From assembly GCA_964601275.1 (NCBI GenBank), contig CAZRMV010000002.1, positions 248,001 to 312,000 on the forward strand: 64,000 nt of DNA, given 5' to 3'. Origin of the DNA: JAOZPE01 sp964601275. Its GTDB lineage: Bacteria > Krumholzibacteriota > Krumholzibacteriia > JAJRXK01. The notes under the pieces are model-generated. The model saw only the letters and a program-made list of their open reading frames with translations, made no database searches and had not been told where the DNA came from. The number at the start of each line of letters is the position of its first letter. Position 1 is the first letter of the stretch. Positions 41,226 to 48,408 of the stretch are shown piece by piece. Made by a program: the position numbers and the translations under genes.

Positions 41226-42467
41226 ATGAAACGATGGGTATTCTGGATGGTTCCCCTCCTCTCGGCCCTGTTGTTGGCCGCCTGTGGTCAAGGCACGAAA
41301 GAGGGCGGTCAGGCCCAGTCGCAGAAATCCGTGACCATGGGGAAGGATTTCACGCCGGTGCTCGCCCGGGTGGGTGACATCGAGATCACCCAGGCATACT
41401 TCGACCGGCGTTACAAGATGCTGACGCCCGCACTGCAGGCGAAGTTCAGCGGAGAGAACTGGAAGCAACGTTTCCTGGATGAACTCATCGATGAGGCCCT
41501 GCTGTACCAGGAGGCCGAGAAGGAGAAGTTCGACCAGGACCCCGAGGTGCAGCAGCAACTCGATGCGCAGCGCAGGATCGTCCTGGTAAAGGCCTACACC
41601 CACTGGATCAAGGAGAACGCCAAGCCCACCGAAGAAGAGGTCCAGGACTACTGGAACCGCTACAAGGAACAATACCGGGGGCTCAGCCGCGCCCTGGTTT
41701 CCCATATCCAGTGCAAGGACAAGGCGAAGATCGACGAGGCCTACGCGAAACTGAAGAAGGGTGAGCCCTTCGAGCGGGTCGCCCACGAGTACAACGAGGA
41801 CCCGAACACCAAGGACACCAATGGTCTCATCGGGTGGATCAACCCGGGCGGCTTCATCCTGGGCGTCGGCTACGACAAGACCTTCTCCGACACCGCGTTC
41901 TCGCTGGGATTCCACGAGTTTTCCGAGCCGATGGTGATCCGGGGCAAGTGGAACATCATCTATCGCGGGGACAAGGTGGAAGGGAAGATCCCCAGTCTCG
42001 ACGAGGTGCACGACCGGGTGGTGGAGGATCTCCGACCGGGCTCGATCCGCCGGAGCTACAATCGGAAACTCAGGGAATTGGCCAAGGTTTTCCCGGTGGA
42101 GCGCTTCGGCGAGTTCCGCCTGACCGCCTCAGACGACCCCGCCGAACTCTACCAGCGCGGGGCCGAGGCCAGGAATCCCTACGCGCGGATCGACTTCTAC
42201 CAGCAGATCGTCGATCACTTCCCCGATTCGGAGTACGCCGACGATGCGCTGTTCATGATCGGCTTCCTCCACAGTGAGGCCTTGAACCGTCCGGCCGACG
42301 CGGTGAAGGACTTCCGGCGGCTCATGCAGGAGTATCCGGAGAGCGAGTACGTGGACGACGCCGAATGGATGGTCCGCAACAGCGGGCGCCTGGGCGGGGA
42401 GAACATTGCCGCGGAGAACGCCCAGGACCTGCAGGGGAAGATCCAGGGAGTGCGCGACCGCAAGTAG
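41226..42467 (+). CDS. PpiC-type peptidyl-prolyl isomerase lipoprotein with C-terminal TPR-like repeats
   Basis: A 413-residue lipoprotein: lipobox LAAC with Cys20, a SurA-like N-terminal helical region (VGDIEITQAYFDRRYKML), a parvulin domain (about residues 155-260, SRALVSHIQCKD through GLIGWINPGG and FSLGFHEFSEPMV), and a C-terminal part with YbgF/BamD-like tandem repeats (YQQIVDHFPDSEYADDALF, FRRLMQEYPESEYVDDAEWM). It probably helps fold or assemble envelope proteins in the periplasm, attached to a membrane. RBS GGAGG lies 9 bp before the ATG. A terminator follows the stop. Confidence 0.88.
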   Translation: MKRWVFWMVPLLSALLLAACGQGTKEGGQAQSQKSVTMGKDFTPVLARVGDIEITQAYFDRRYKMLTPALQAKFSGENWKQRFLDELIDEALLYQEAEKEKFDQDPEVQQQLDAQRRIVLVKAYTHWIKENAKPTEEEVQDYWNRYKEQYRGLSRALVSHIQCKDKAKIDEAYAKLKKGEPFERVAHEYNEDPNTKDTNGLIGWINPGGFILGVGYDKTFSDTAFSLGFHEFSEPMVIRGKWNIIYRGDKVEGKIPSLDEVHDRVVEDLRPGSIRRSYNRKLRELAKVFPVERFGEFRLTASDDPAELYQRGAEARNPYARIDFYQQIVDHFPDSEYADDALFMIGFLHSEALNRPADAVKDFRRLMQEYPESEYVDDAEWMVRNSGRLGGENIAAENAQDLQGKIQGVRDRK

Positions 42468-42492
42468 ACCGCCGGTCCCGGTGGCACAGAAG

Positions 42493-42518
42493 CCGCCCTC
42501 CCGGGGGCGGTTTCTTTT
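42493..42518 (+). terminator. Intrinsic terminator after the PpiC gene
   Basis: CCGCCC (42493-42498) pairs with GGGCGG (42505-42510) over a 6-base loop, followed by TTTCTTTT. Confidence 0.8.
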
Positions 42519-42544
42519 CACTGCCCGTTTCGGGGCCGGGCCTC

Positions 42545-42550
42545 TATACT
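42545..42550 (+). promoter_or_regulatory. Candidate -10 element before the DUF2914 gene
   Basis: TATACT, 5 of 6 matches to the -10 consensus, 50 bp before the start at 42601 and just after a terminator. No good -35 was seen at 16-18 bp. Confidence 0.35.
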
Positions 42551-42600
42551 CGCGGCCGTGGTCGAGGGTCTCTTCACTCCGCATCCTAGGAGGTTGGACA

Positions 42601-43104
42601 ATGAAACGCCTGGGCGGGTCGGTTCCCGGTGCCCGGTGGATGGCGGTGGGAATCCTTCTCGCGTCGACTTCCCTTGCCGCGGGAGTCCTCCTTGCGACGG
42701 CTTCCCTTGCCGCGGCGCAGGACCCCGATCTCGCCGATCCGAGGACGGCGGCTCCCGGCGAGGAGCTTTCCGACAGCCTCTCGGTGAGCGTGGAGGAAGC
42801 GACGATCTGCCTGCGGGTGGACAAGGAGAATCGGGAACCGGTGGGAGCCGGAGACCGTTTCCCCGCCGACGTCGGGAACCTCACCTGCTTCACCCGGATC
42901 AAGGGAGGAAGCGGGGGAAAGATCGTGCACGCCTGGATCCACGAAGGGCATACGCGCGCCCGGGTGACCCTGGAGATCGGCAGCGATTCCTGGCGGACCT
43001 GGAGCACCAAGCGCATTCTTCCATCGTGGACCGGGCGCTGGGAAGTGAAGGTCATGACGCCCGACGGGGTGGTGTTGAAGTCGATTCCTTTCACCGTGTA
43101 TTGA
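42601..43104 (+). CDS. Exported DUF2914 domain protein
   Basis: A 167-residue protein with a signal peptide (about residues 1-39) and a C-terminal DUF2914 domain of about 90 residues: IVHAWIHEGHTRARVTLEIG, SDSWRTWSTKRILPSWTGRW and VLKSIPFTVY. DUF2914 proteins occur mostly in Proteobacteria and related groups; their function is unknown. The hydrophobic part of the signal carries a tandem duplication (LLASTSLAAG and LLATASLAAA). AGGAGG lies 7 bp before the ATG. The next gene begins 16 bp after the stop. Confidence 0.85.
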   Translation: MKRLGGSVPGARWMAVGILLASTSLAAGVLLATASLAAAQDPDLADPRTAAPGEELSDSLSVSVEEATICLRVDKENREPVGAGDRFPADVGNLTCFTRIKGGSGGKIVHAWIHEGHTRARVTLEIGSDSWRTWSTKRILPSWTGRWEVKVMTPDGVVLKSIPFTVY

Positions 43105-43120
43105 TGCGACGGGGTCGGCA

Positions 43121-43654
43121 GTGGAAGATTCTCCTCAACTGGTCGAGGTGAGGGTCAGCGCGCTCGTTCGCGATGCCAGCACCGATGCGCCTGTGGTGCT
43201 TCTGCAGCTTCTGGGCACCAGCCGCCATCTGCCCATCTGGATCGGCGACGCCGAGGCGAACGCGATCGCCCTGGTCCTGGCGGGAAGGCGTTTCGAGAGG
43301 CCGCTCACCCACGATCTCCTCCAGGAGGTGATTGACGGCCTGGGCGCCCGGCTCAGCCACGTGGTCATCACCGGGATGGAAGGAAACACCTACTACGCGC
43401 GGCTGCACCTGGTCCGGGATCAGGAACTCATCTCGGTGGACGCGCGGCCGAGCGATTCGATCGCGCTGGCGCTGAGATGTTCCGCTCCGATCTTCCTGAG
43501 TCGGCAACTCGCTCAAGAGCAGGCTGACAGCATGCTCGAGGCGGAGGCTCCCGACGAGAAACAGAAGGCGGTGGAGGAACTGATCCGGGACGTGGAGAAA
43601 GGGGTGGGGCGGGACCAACCCGAACCACCGGACCCCGAAGACGAAGAGGAGTGA
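43121..43654 (+). CDS. Bifunctional nuclease-family (DUF151) protein
   Basis: A 177-residue protein of the DUF151/BFN family: VVLLQLLGTSRHLPIWIGDA, EANAIALVLAGRRFERPLTH and ISVDARPSDSIALALRCSAP are the standard family blocks. In plants one member has RNase and DNase activity; the bacterial role is unknown. An acidic C-terminal tail extends past the domain. GTG start. It lies directly before the gamma-carbonic-anhydrase-like gene, with 2 bp between. Confidence 0.9.
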   Translation: MEDSPQLVEVRVSALVRDASTDAPVVLLQLLGTSRHLPIWIGDAEANAIALVLAGRRFERPLTHDLLQEVIDGLGARLSHVVITGMEGNTYYARLHLVRDQELISVDARPSDSIALALRCSAPIFLSRQLAQEQADSMLEAEAPDEKQKAVEELIRDVEKGVGRDQPEPPDPEDEEE

Positions 43655-43656
43655 GA

Positions 43657-44178
43657 ATGGCCATCATCCGGCCCTGGAATGGGATGACTCCCCGCATCGG
43701 CAAGAATGTCTACCTGGCGGACGACGTGGTGGTCATCGGCGAGGTGGTCATCGAGGACGATGTGAACATCTGGTGGGGGAGTGTTCTCCGGGGTGACCGC
43801 GGCCTGATCCACGTGGGCAAGGGAAGCAACATCCAGGACGGCTGCATGTTGCATTCGACCATCGACTACAGTACCACGATCCTCGGGGAGGGCGTTTCGG
43901 TCGGGCACCACGCGATCATCCACGGTGCCAAGGTGGGAGACCACGTCCTGGTGGGAATGAAGAGCGTGCTGCTGGACAATGCGGTGATCGGAGACTTCAG
44001 TATCGTGGCTGCCGGTGCGGTGGTTCCCGAGAACATGGAAGTGCCGGGCGGCACGCTGGTGGCCGGGGTCCCCGCGAAGATCAAGAAGGAACTTCCTCCC
44101 GAGAACGAGAAGGCGCGGCGCGATCACGCCCTGGAATACCGCGAGCTGGCGCGCTGGTACCTGGACCACCCGGTATGA
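43657..44178 (+). CDS. Gamma-carbonic-anhydrase-like (left-handed beta-helix) protein
   Basis: A 173-residue trimeric-type protein with hexapeptide repeats: GEVVIEDDVNIWWGSVLRGD, IHVGKGSNIQDGCMLH and VGHHAIIHGAKVGDH. The three metal-binding His of gamma carbonic anhydrases can be placed in MLHST, GHHA and IIHGA. Many such proteins (YrdA, PaaY, CaiE) lack proven carbonic anhydrase activity, so the substrate is open. The ATG has AAGAGGAG 5 bp upstream. Its stop overlaps the next start. Confidence 0.88.
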   Translation: MAIIRPWNGMTPRIGKNVYLADDVVVIGEVVIEDDVNIWWGSVLRGDRGLIHVGKGSNIQDGCMLHSTIDYSTTILGEGVSVGHHAIIHGAKVGDHVLVGMKSVLLDNAVIGDFSIVAAGAVVPENMEVPGGTLVAGVPAKIKKELPPENEKARRDHALEYRELARWYLDHPV

Positions 44179-46124
44179 ACGGAATCCTGACCACCTCGTT
44201 CGCCCGGAGGGGCCTTGGCGGTGGGCGCCCCATCCTGCGCCGTCTGCTGCCCGGGTTGCTCGCCGGGTGGCTCTGCGCTTGCTCGGTGAGCGCACCCTCC
44301 ACGCGCTTGCCGGCGCAGCAGCTCAGCCCCGGACAAAAGCGGGAGGCCACCCGGGCCTACGATCGGCTGATCGCCCTGGAGGCGGCGGGTCCACCCTCCC
44401 GGACCCTGGATGCCGCCTATGACTTGCTCGACCGCTACCCCGGGTTCTCCCACGAGGACCAGATCCTCATGATCGCCGCGCGGGCCGCCGGTGATCTGGG
44501 ACAAGATGCCCGGGCACGGTCGCTGCTTCAGCGGCTCGTCCAGGACCATCCGGAGTCGGCGGCGCGTCCCGAGGCGCTCTGGCGTCTCGCTTCGATGCAG
44601 AGCGCTTCCCGCCGGTGGCTCGAGGCGGCGGAATCCTACATCGCCTACCTGGCACAACCGGACGATCCGGGGCGGGAGAAGAAGGCCCGGCAGCAGCTGG
44701 CCGAGATCATCGATACGCGATTGGATCTCGACGAGCTGGGAAGGCTCGAGAAGACCGCCGAAGGAACCGTCGCCGCCAGCTATGTCTTTTTCCGCCGGGC
44801 CGAACGGAGTTATCGATCCGGCAATTCGCCGCAACGCAGCGGCAAGCTGCTCGAGGACTTCCTGGATCGATATCCCGACAGCCGCTACCGGGAGGAGGCG
44901 GAGCAGATGCTCGCCGAACTGGCCACCCGGGGCGAGTACCAACCGCGATCGAATCTCGATCTGGCCCACGTCGACCGGGTGGGTCTCCTCTGTCCGCTCA
45001 CCGGCGAATACGCCGCCCTGGGCCAGGCCATGTACGACGGGGCGTTGATGGCCCTGGAGGAGCACAATCGTCTGACCGGCGATGCGATGAAACTGGTGGC
45101 CCTGGACACCGAAGGAGATGGAGTGCAGGCGGTGCTTTCGGCTCGATCCCTCATCGAGGACGAGGGCGTGCTGGCCATCCTGGGATCCTTGCTCTCGTCG
45201 ACGACCATCGCGGCGGCGGCGGTGTGCCAGGAGAGGAGGGTTCCACTGGTGTCGCCGACGGCGACCCAGGAGAACATCTCCTCCATCGGCAGCGAGATCT
45301 TCCAGACGAACCTGACTGCCGAGTTCGAGACGCGGCTGGTGGCGTGGGCCGTGGTCGACCTGTTGCGGCGCACGAAGCTGGCCGTCCTGTATCCGGACAC
45401 CCGGGCGGGCCGTCACGCGGCGGAGATCTTCACCCGCGAGGTGGAGGCGAGGGGCGCCCGGGTCGTGGCGGCCGAGCCCTTCGACCGGGGCATCACCGAT
45501 TTCAAGGAACCCATCGAACGACTCCGCATCCGAGCCCCCGAGGCTCTCTTCGTTCCCGCGGGTCCGAGTTCGATGCGCCTGATCGCACCCCAGCTCACGT
45601 TCTACCACCTCGACGTGCAACTGCTCGGACCGAGCACCTGGAACAACCCGCGCCTCGCCCAGGACATGGCCGAGTCCCTGGACCGTGCGGTGTTCCCCAG
45701 CGAGACCGCCCTGATGCCCCAGGCCGAACGGGAACGCTTCACCCGTCTGTGGATCCGTCGCCACGGGGGAGAGCAGGCCGACCCCTTCGCGCTCAAGACC
45801 TATTTCGCCACCCGACGCATCCTGCGGGCCATCCACGACGGGGCAAGGACCCGCCGGAGTCTCCAGGAAGCCCTGGCCCGGCGTTTCCTCGCCGGAGACG
45901 AGAGCGGAACCGTGGAGGCCCCCGCCGGTGCGCTCCGGGTGCTCGAGGGAGGCGAGGTGAAGGACTTCCCCCCGGAGATCGTGGCGGCCGCCTCGGTGGT
46001 TTCCCAACCCGCGCCGGTGGATTCGCTGGAGACCCCCGAGTCCCGGCGGGAGCCGGAAGCGCAGTCGGATCGGGGCGGGCCTGCCGCGGCGGATTCACTG
46101 GGCGCCGGGGGAATCCCCCGCTGA
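44175..46124 (+). CDS. LppC/LpoA-like lipoprotein: TPR part plus periplasmic-binding fold
   Basis: A 649-residue lipoprotein with lipobox LCAC (Cys36). Residues ~50-260 form helical TPR-like repeats (LARSLLQRLVQDHPESAARP and LLEDFLDRYPDSRYREEA type). From about 275 a type I periplasmic-binding fold begins: VGLLCPLTGEYAALGQAMYD, VLAILGSLLSSTTIAAA and VPLVSPTATQENI. This is the LppC/LpoA layout; LpoA activates penicillin-binding proteins in E. coli. LivK-type ligand binders are the alternative. Its stop lies 30 bp inside the convergent TonB-type gene. ATGA overlap with the gene before it. Confidence 0.85.
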   Translation: MNGILTTSFARRGLGGGRPILRRLLPGLLAGWLCACSVSAPSTRLPAQQLSPGQKREATRAYDRLIALEAAGPPSRTLDAAYDLLDRYPGFSHEDQILMIAARAAGDLGQDARARSLLQRLVQDHPESAARPEALWRLASMQSASRRWLEAAESYIAYLAQPDDPGREKKARQQLAEIIDTRLDLDELGRLEKTAEGTVAASYVFFRRAERSYRSGNSPQRSGKLLEDFLDRYPDSRYREEAEQMLAELATRGEYQPRSNLDLAHVDRVGLLCPLTGEYAALGQAMYDGALMALEEHNRLTGDAMKLVALDTEGDGVQAVLSARSLIEDEGVLAILGSLLSSTTIAAAAVCQERRVPLVSPTATQENISSIGSEIFQTNLTAEFETRLVAWAVVDLLRRTKLAVLYPDTRAGRHAAEIFTREVEARGARVVAAEPFDRGITDFKEPIERLRIRAPEALFVPAGPSSMRLIAPQLTFYHLDVQLLGPSTWNNPRLAQDMAESLDRAVFPSETALMPQAERERFTRLWIRRHGGEQADPFALKTYFATRRILRAIHDGARTRRSLQEALARRFLAGDESGTVEAPAGALRVLEGGEVKDFPPEIVAAASVVSQPAPVDSLETPESRREPEAQSDRGGPAAADSLGAGGIPR

Positions 46125-46823
46125 GCGGGGTTCGAAGATCCAGCGGACCTGGTCCCAGAAGGGCTGCTCCTGTCCCGCGGCGCCGACGTAACGATACTCC
46201 CATTGGCGTACCGCCTGGAGCACCGCCTGGGAGAAGAGGGGACCTCCATTGCTGCGGAGGATGTAGGCGTCACTCACCTTCCCGTCGGCTTCGACGTAGA
46301 CCGCGACATCCACCACCACCTTCTTCCGGCGCAACCAGTCGGGAGTGGCGGCGGGGTAGATCGGCCGGACCAGTTTCACCAGGACGAAGTCGAGACTGCG
46401 TTGGGACGGCCGGATCATCCGGGTCCGGTCCTGGGGCTGGTCGCCGACGTCCGGCCGGGGCGCCAGCTTCGGGTTCCATTCGATGGTGGGGCGGGCCACT
46501 CCCCGTGTGCGCGGGGCGGGCTCGTCGGAGTCGGGGGAGAGGGGCTTCAAGGGGCGGTCGACCACCTCGACATTCATTCCCTCGGTGGCTCCGGCCATCG
46601 TCCGCCGCTCGGGCTGGGTGATGGGATCGGTGTCCTGGATGATCTGCAGTTCGGGCAGGATCCGCAGCTCTCCCTCGACCCCGGTGTGGAAGAGCCAGGT
46701 CTGCAACTGTTGCTCGTCGGGACCGAAGAGGGCCAGCGCGATGAGCCCGGCGACCGCGGCGAGGAGCGCCAGACCCATCCGCCGCCCGTAGGATCCGTGC
46801 CGCGCCTTCGGTTGGAAGTCCAT
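46095..46823 (-). CDS. TonB-type energy transducer, second copy
   Basis: A 242-residue protein with a single N-terminal membrane segment (about residues 16-33, MGLALLAAVAGLIALALFG), a Pro/Arg-rich spacer (about 60-140) and a TonB C-terminal domain: LVKLVRPIYPAATPDWLRRK, VDVAVYVEADGKVSDAYILR and FSQAVLQAVRQWEYR. No exbB or exbD lies beside it, so it may use the pair at 916-2018. I chose the Met at 46823 because the upstream frame has no conserved features and a promoter sits behind it. It overlaps the convergent LppC-like gene by 30 bp. Confidence 0.85.
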   Translation of the reverse strand: MDFQPKARHGSYGRRMGLALLAAVAGLIALALFGPDEQQLQTWLFHTGVEGELRILPELQIIQDTDPITQPERRTMAGATEGMNVEVVDRPLKPLSPDSDEPAPRTRGVARPTIEWNPKLAPRPDVGDQPQDRTRMIRPSQRSLDFVLVKLVRPIYPAATPDWLRRKKVVVDVAVYVEADGKVSDAYILRSNGGPLFSQAVLQAVRQWEYRYVGAAGQEQPFWDQVRWIFEPRSAGDSPGAQ

Positions 46824-46860
46824 AACTCTTATCCAGACAAGGGATTGTGTCGCTACTTGC

Positions 46861-46889
46861 ATGCTATGGCCAGGTCTCTCTGCTGTCAA
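46861..46889 (-). promoter_or_regulatory. Candidate promoter for the minus-strand TonB-type gene
   Basis: On the minus strand, TTGACA (46889-46884), a 17-bp spacer and TAGCAT (46866-46861). It lies 38 bp before the start and back-to-back with the selA promoter. Confidence 0.6.
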
Positions 46890-46900
46890 TGCGACCCGGT

Positions 46901-46930
46901 TTGACGGGCTCTGGGGCCCTGTGCTAAGGT
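46901..46930 (+). promoter_or_regulatory. Candidate promoter for the selA-smc-rib operon
   Basis: TTGACG at 46901-46906, an 18-bp spacer and TAAGGT at 46925-46930, preceded by TGC. It is 45 bp before the selA start and 11 bp from the divergent promoter. Confidence 0.5.
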
Positions 46931-46974
46931 GACCCGATCCCCACGCCCTCCGATCGAGGATCTTCCCGCTGGAC

Positions 46975-48408
46975 ATGAGCCATCCCGGGCGGCAACTGCC
47001 GCCGTTCCATGAGTTTCTCCAGCGCCGGCGGGTACGGGCGCTCCAGCGCCGTCTTCGGCGGGACGTCGTGGTCCGTTGCGCCCGGGAACTCTTCTCCCGG
47101 GAACGGGAATTCCTCGGAAGAGGTCGGGGTCTTGCTCTCCGCTACGGGACGGCCCAGCCCGATCGCGCCCTCCTCACCCGTCATCTCGAGGAACGCCTCC
47201 TCCGGGAGGTGGACGATCTGCTGCGGCCGAAGCTCACCAGCGTGATCAACGCGAGCGGGGTGCTCCTGCACACCAACCTGGGACGGGCCCTGCTGGGCGA
47301 CTCCGCCCGAGCGGAACTCGAGAGGGTGGCGTCCCACCCGGTGGCGCTGGAGGTCGACCTGGATTCGGGACGGCGGGGGAGTCGCCACGACAAGGTGGCT
47401 CGTTGGCTCGAGCTGCTCACCGGCGCCGAGAGCGCCCTCGCGGTGAACAACGGGGCCGGCGCGCTCTGGCTGACCGTCCACGGGCTGGGGTCACGTCGCC
47501 GCGCGGTGATCTCCCGGGGGGAGCAGGTGGCCATCGGGGGCTCCTTCCGCATGCCCGAGCTGCTGCGGACCACCGGGGCGAAGATCGTGGAGGTGGGGAC
47601 GACCAACAAGACCACCCTGGACGACTACGCCGAGGTCGTGCGCGAGGGAGACCTGGTCCTGAAGGTCCACCCCAGCAACTACCGGGTGGAAGGTTTCACC
47701 GAGGAATGCTCGTTGGAGAGTCTGCGCGGACTCTGCAGCGAGCGGAAGGCCATCCTGGTGTTCGACGCGGGGAGTGGTTGTCTACGGCCTCTCGGAACGA
47801 AGGGCCTCCGGGAGGAGATGACCATCGCAGAGGCCTTGCGGGCGGGGGCCCAGGTGGTCACCTTCAGCGGGGACAAGCTGCTGGGAGGTCCCCAGGCGGG
47901 ACTCATCGTGGGCGAAAAGCGATGGATCCGGCGTCTGGGGCGGCACCCGGTGATGCGCGCCCTCCGCCTGGACAAGCTCATCCTGGGCGCACTGGAGGCG
48001 ACCCTGAGAGACCATGCGCTGCCGGGACGGCGTCCCCCCCTGCCGCTGTACCAGGCCCTGGAACCCAGCCAGGCCGAATTGCGCCGGCGGGCCGTCGCGC
48101 TGGCCGAGCGGATCCGGCCGCGACTTCCCGCCGGCTGGACGCTGGACGTGGGCCCCGAGGAGGGGATGATCGGGGGCGGTTCCCACGCCGAGCAGCCGGT
48201 GCGCAGTGTGGGCTTGCGTCTTCGGGGGCCGAAGGAGCAGAGTGCGGAAAGACTCCATGGGGACTTGCGCCGGGGTGAGCCCGCGGTGTTGACCCGGATC
48301 GGCCGGGGCGTACTGCGGATCGACCTGCGGACGCCCCGTGAGGAGGACCTTCCAATCCTCGCCGAGCGTATCGTCCAGCTCCTGGAGAAGGAGAAGCGAG
48401 ACTCATGA
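46975..48408 (+). CDS. selA: L-seryl-tRNA(Sec) selenium transferase
   Basis: SelA converts Ser-tRNA(Sec) to Sec-tRNA(Sec) with selenophosphate and PLP. The 477-residue protein shows VINASGVLLHTNLGRALL near the N-terminal half, GTTNKTTLDDY, VKVHPSNY-like LKVHPSNYRVEGF, and the PLP-lysine motif FSGDKLLGGPQAGLIVG. The N-terminal tRNA-binding domain is present, so it is a full SelA. No selB, selD or tRNA-Sec is in the window. It opens a long operon. Its stop overlaps the next ATG. Confidence 0.95.
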   Translation: MSHPGRQLPPFHEFLQRRRVRALQRRLRRDVVVRCARELFSREREFLGRGRGLALRYGTAQPDRALLTRHLEERLLREVDDLLRPKLTSVINASGVLLHTNLGRALLGDSARAELERVASHPVALEVDLDSGRRGSRHDKVARWLELLTGAESALAVNNGAGALWLTVHGLGSRRRAVISRGEQVAIGGSFRMPELLRTTGAKIVEVGTTNKTTLDDYAEVVREGDLVLKVHPSNYRVEGFTEECSLESLRGLCSERKAILVFDAGSGCLRPLGTKGLREEMTIAEALRAGAQVVTFSGDKLLGGPQAGLIVGEKRWIRRLGRHPVMRALRLDKLILGALEATLRDHALPGRRPPLPLYQALEPSQAELRRRAVALAERIRPRLPAGWTLDVGPEEGMIGGGSHAEQPVRSVGLRLRGPKEQSAERLHGDLRRGEPAVLTRIGRGVLRIDLRTPREEDLPILAERIVQLLEKEKRDS

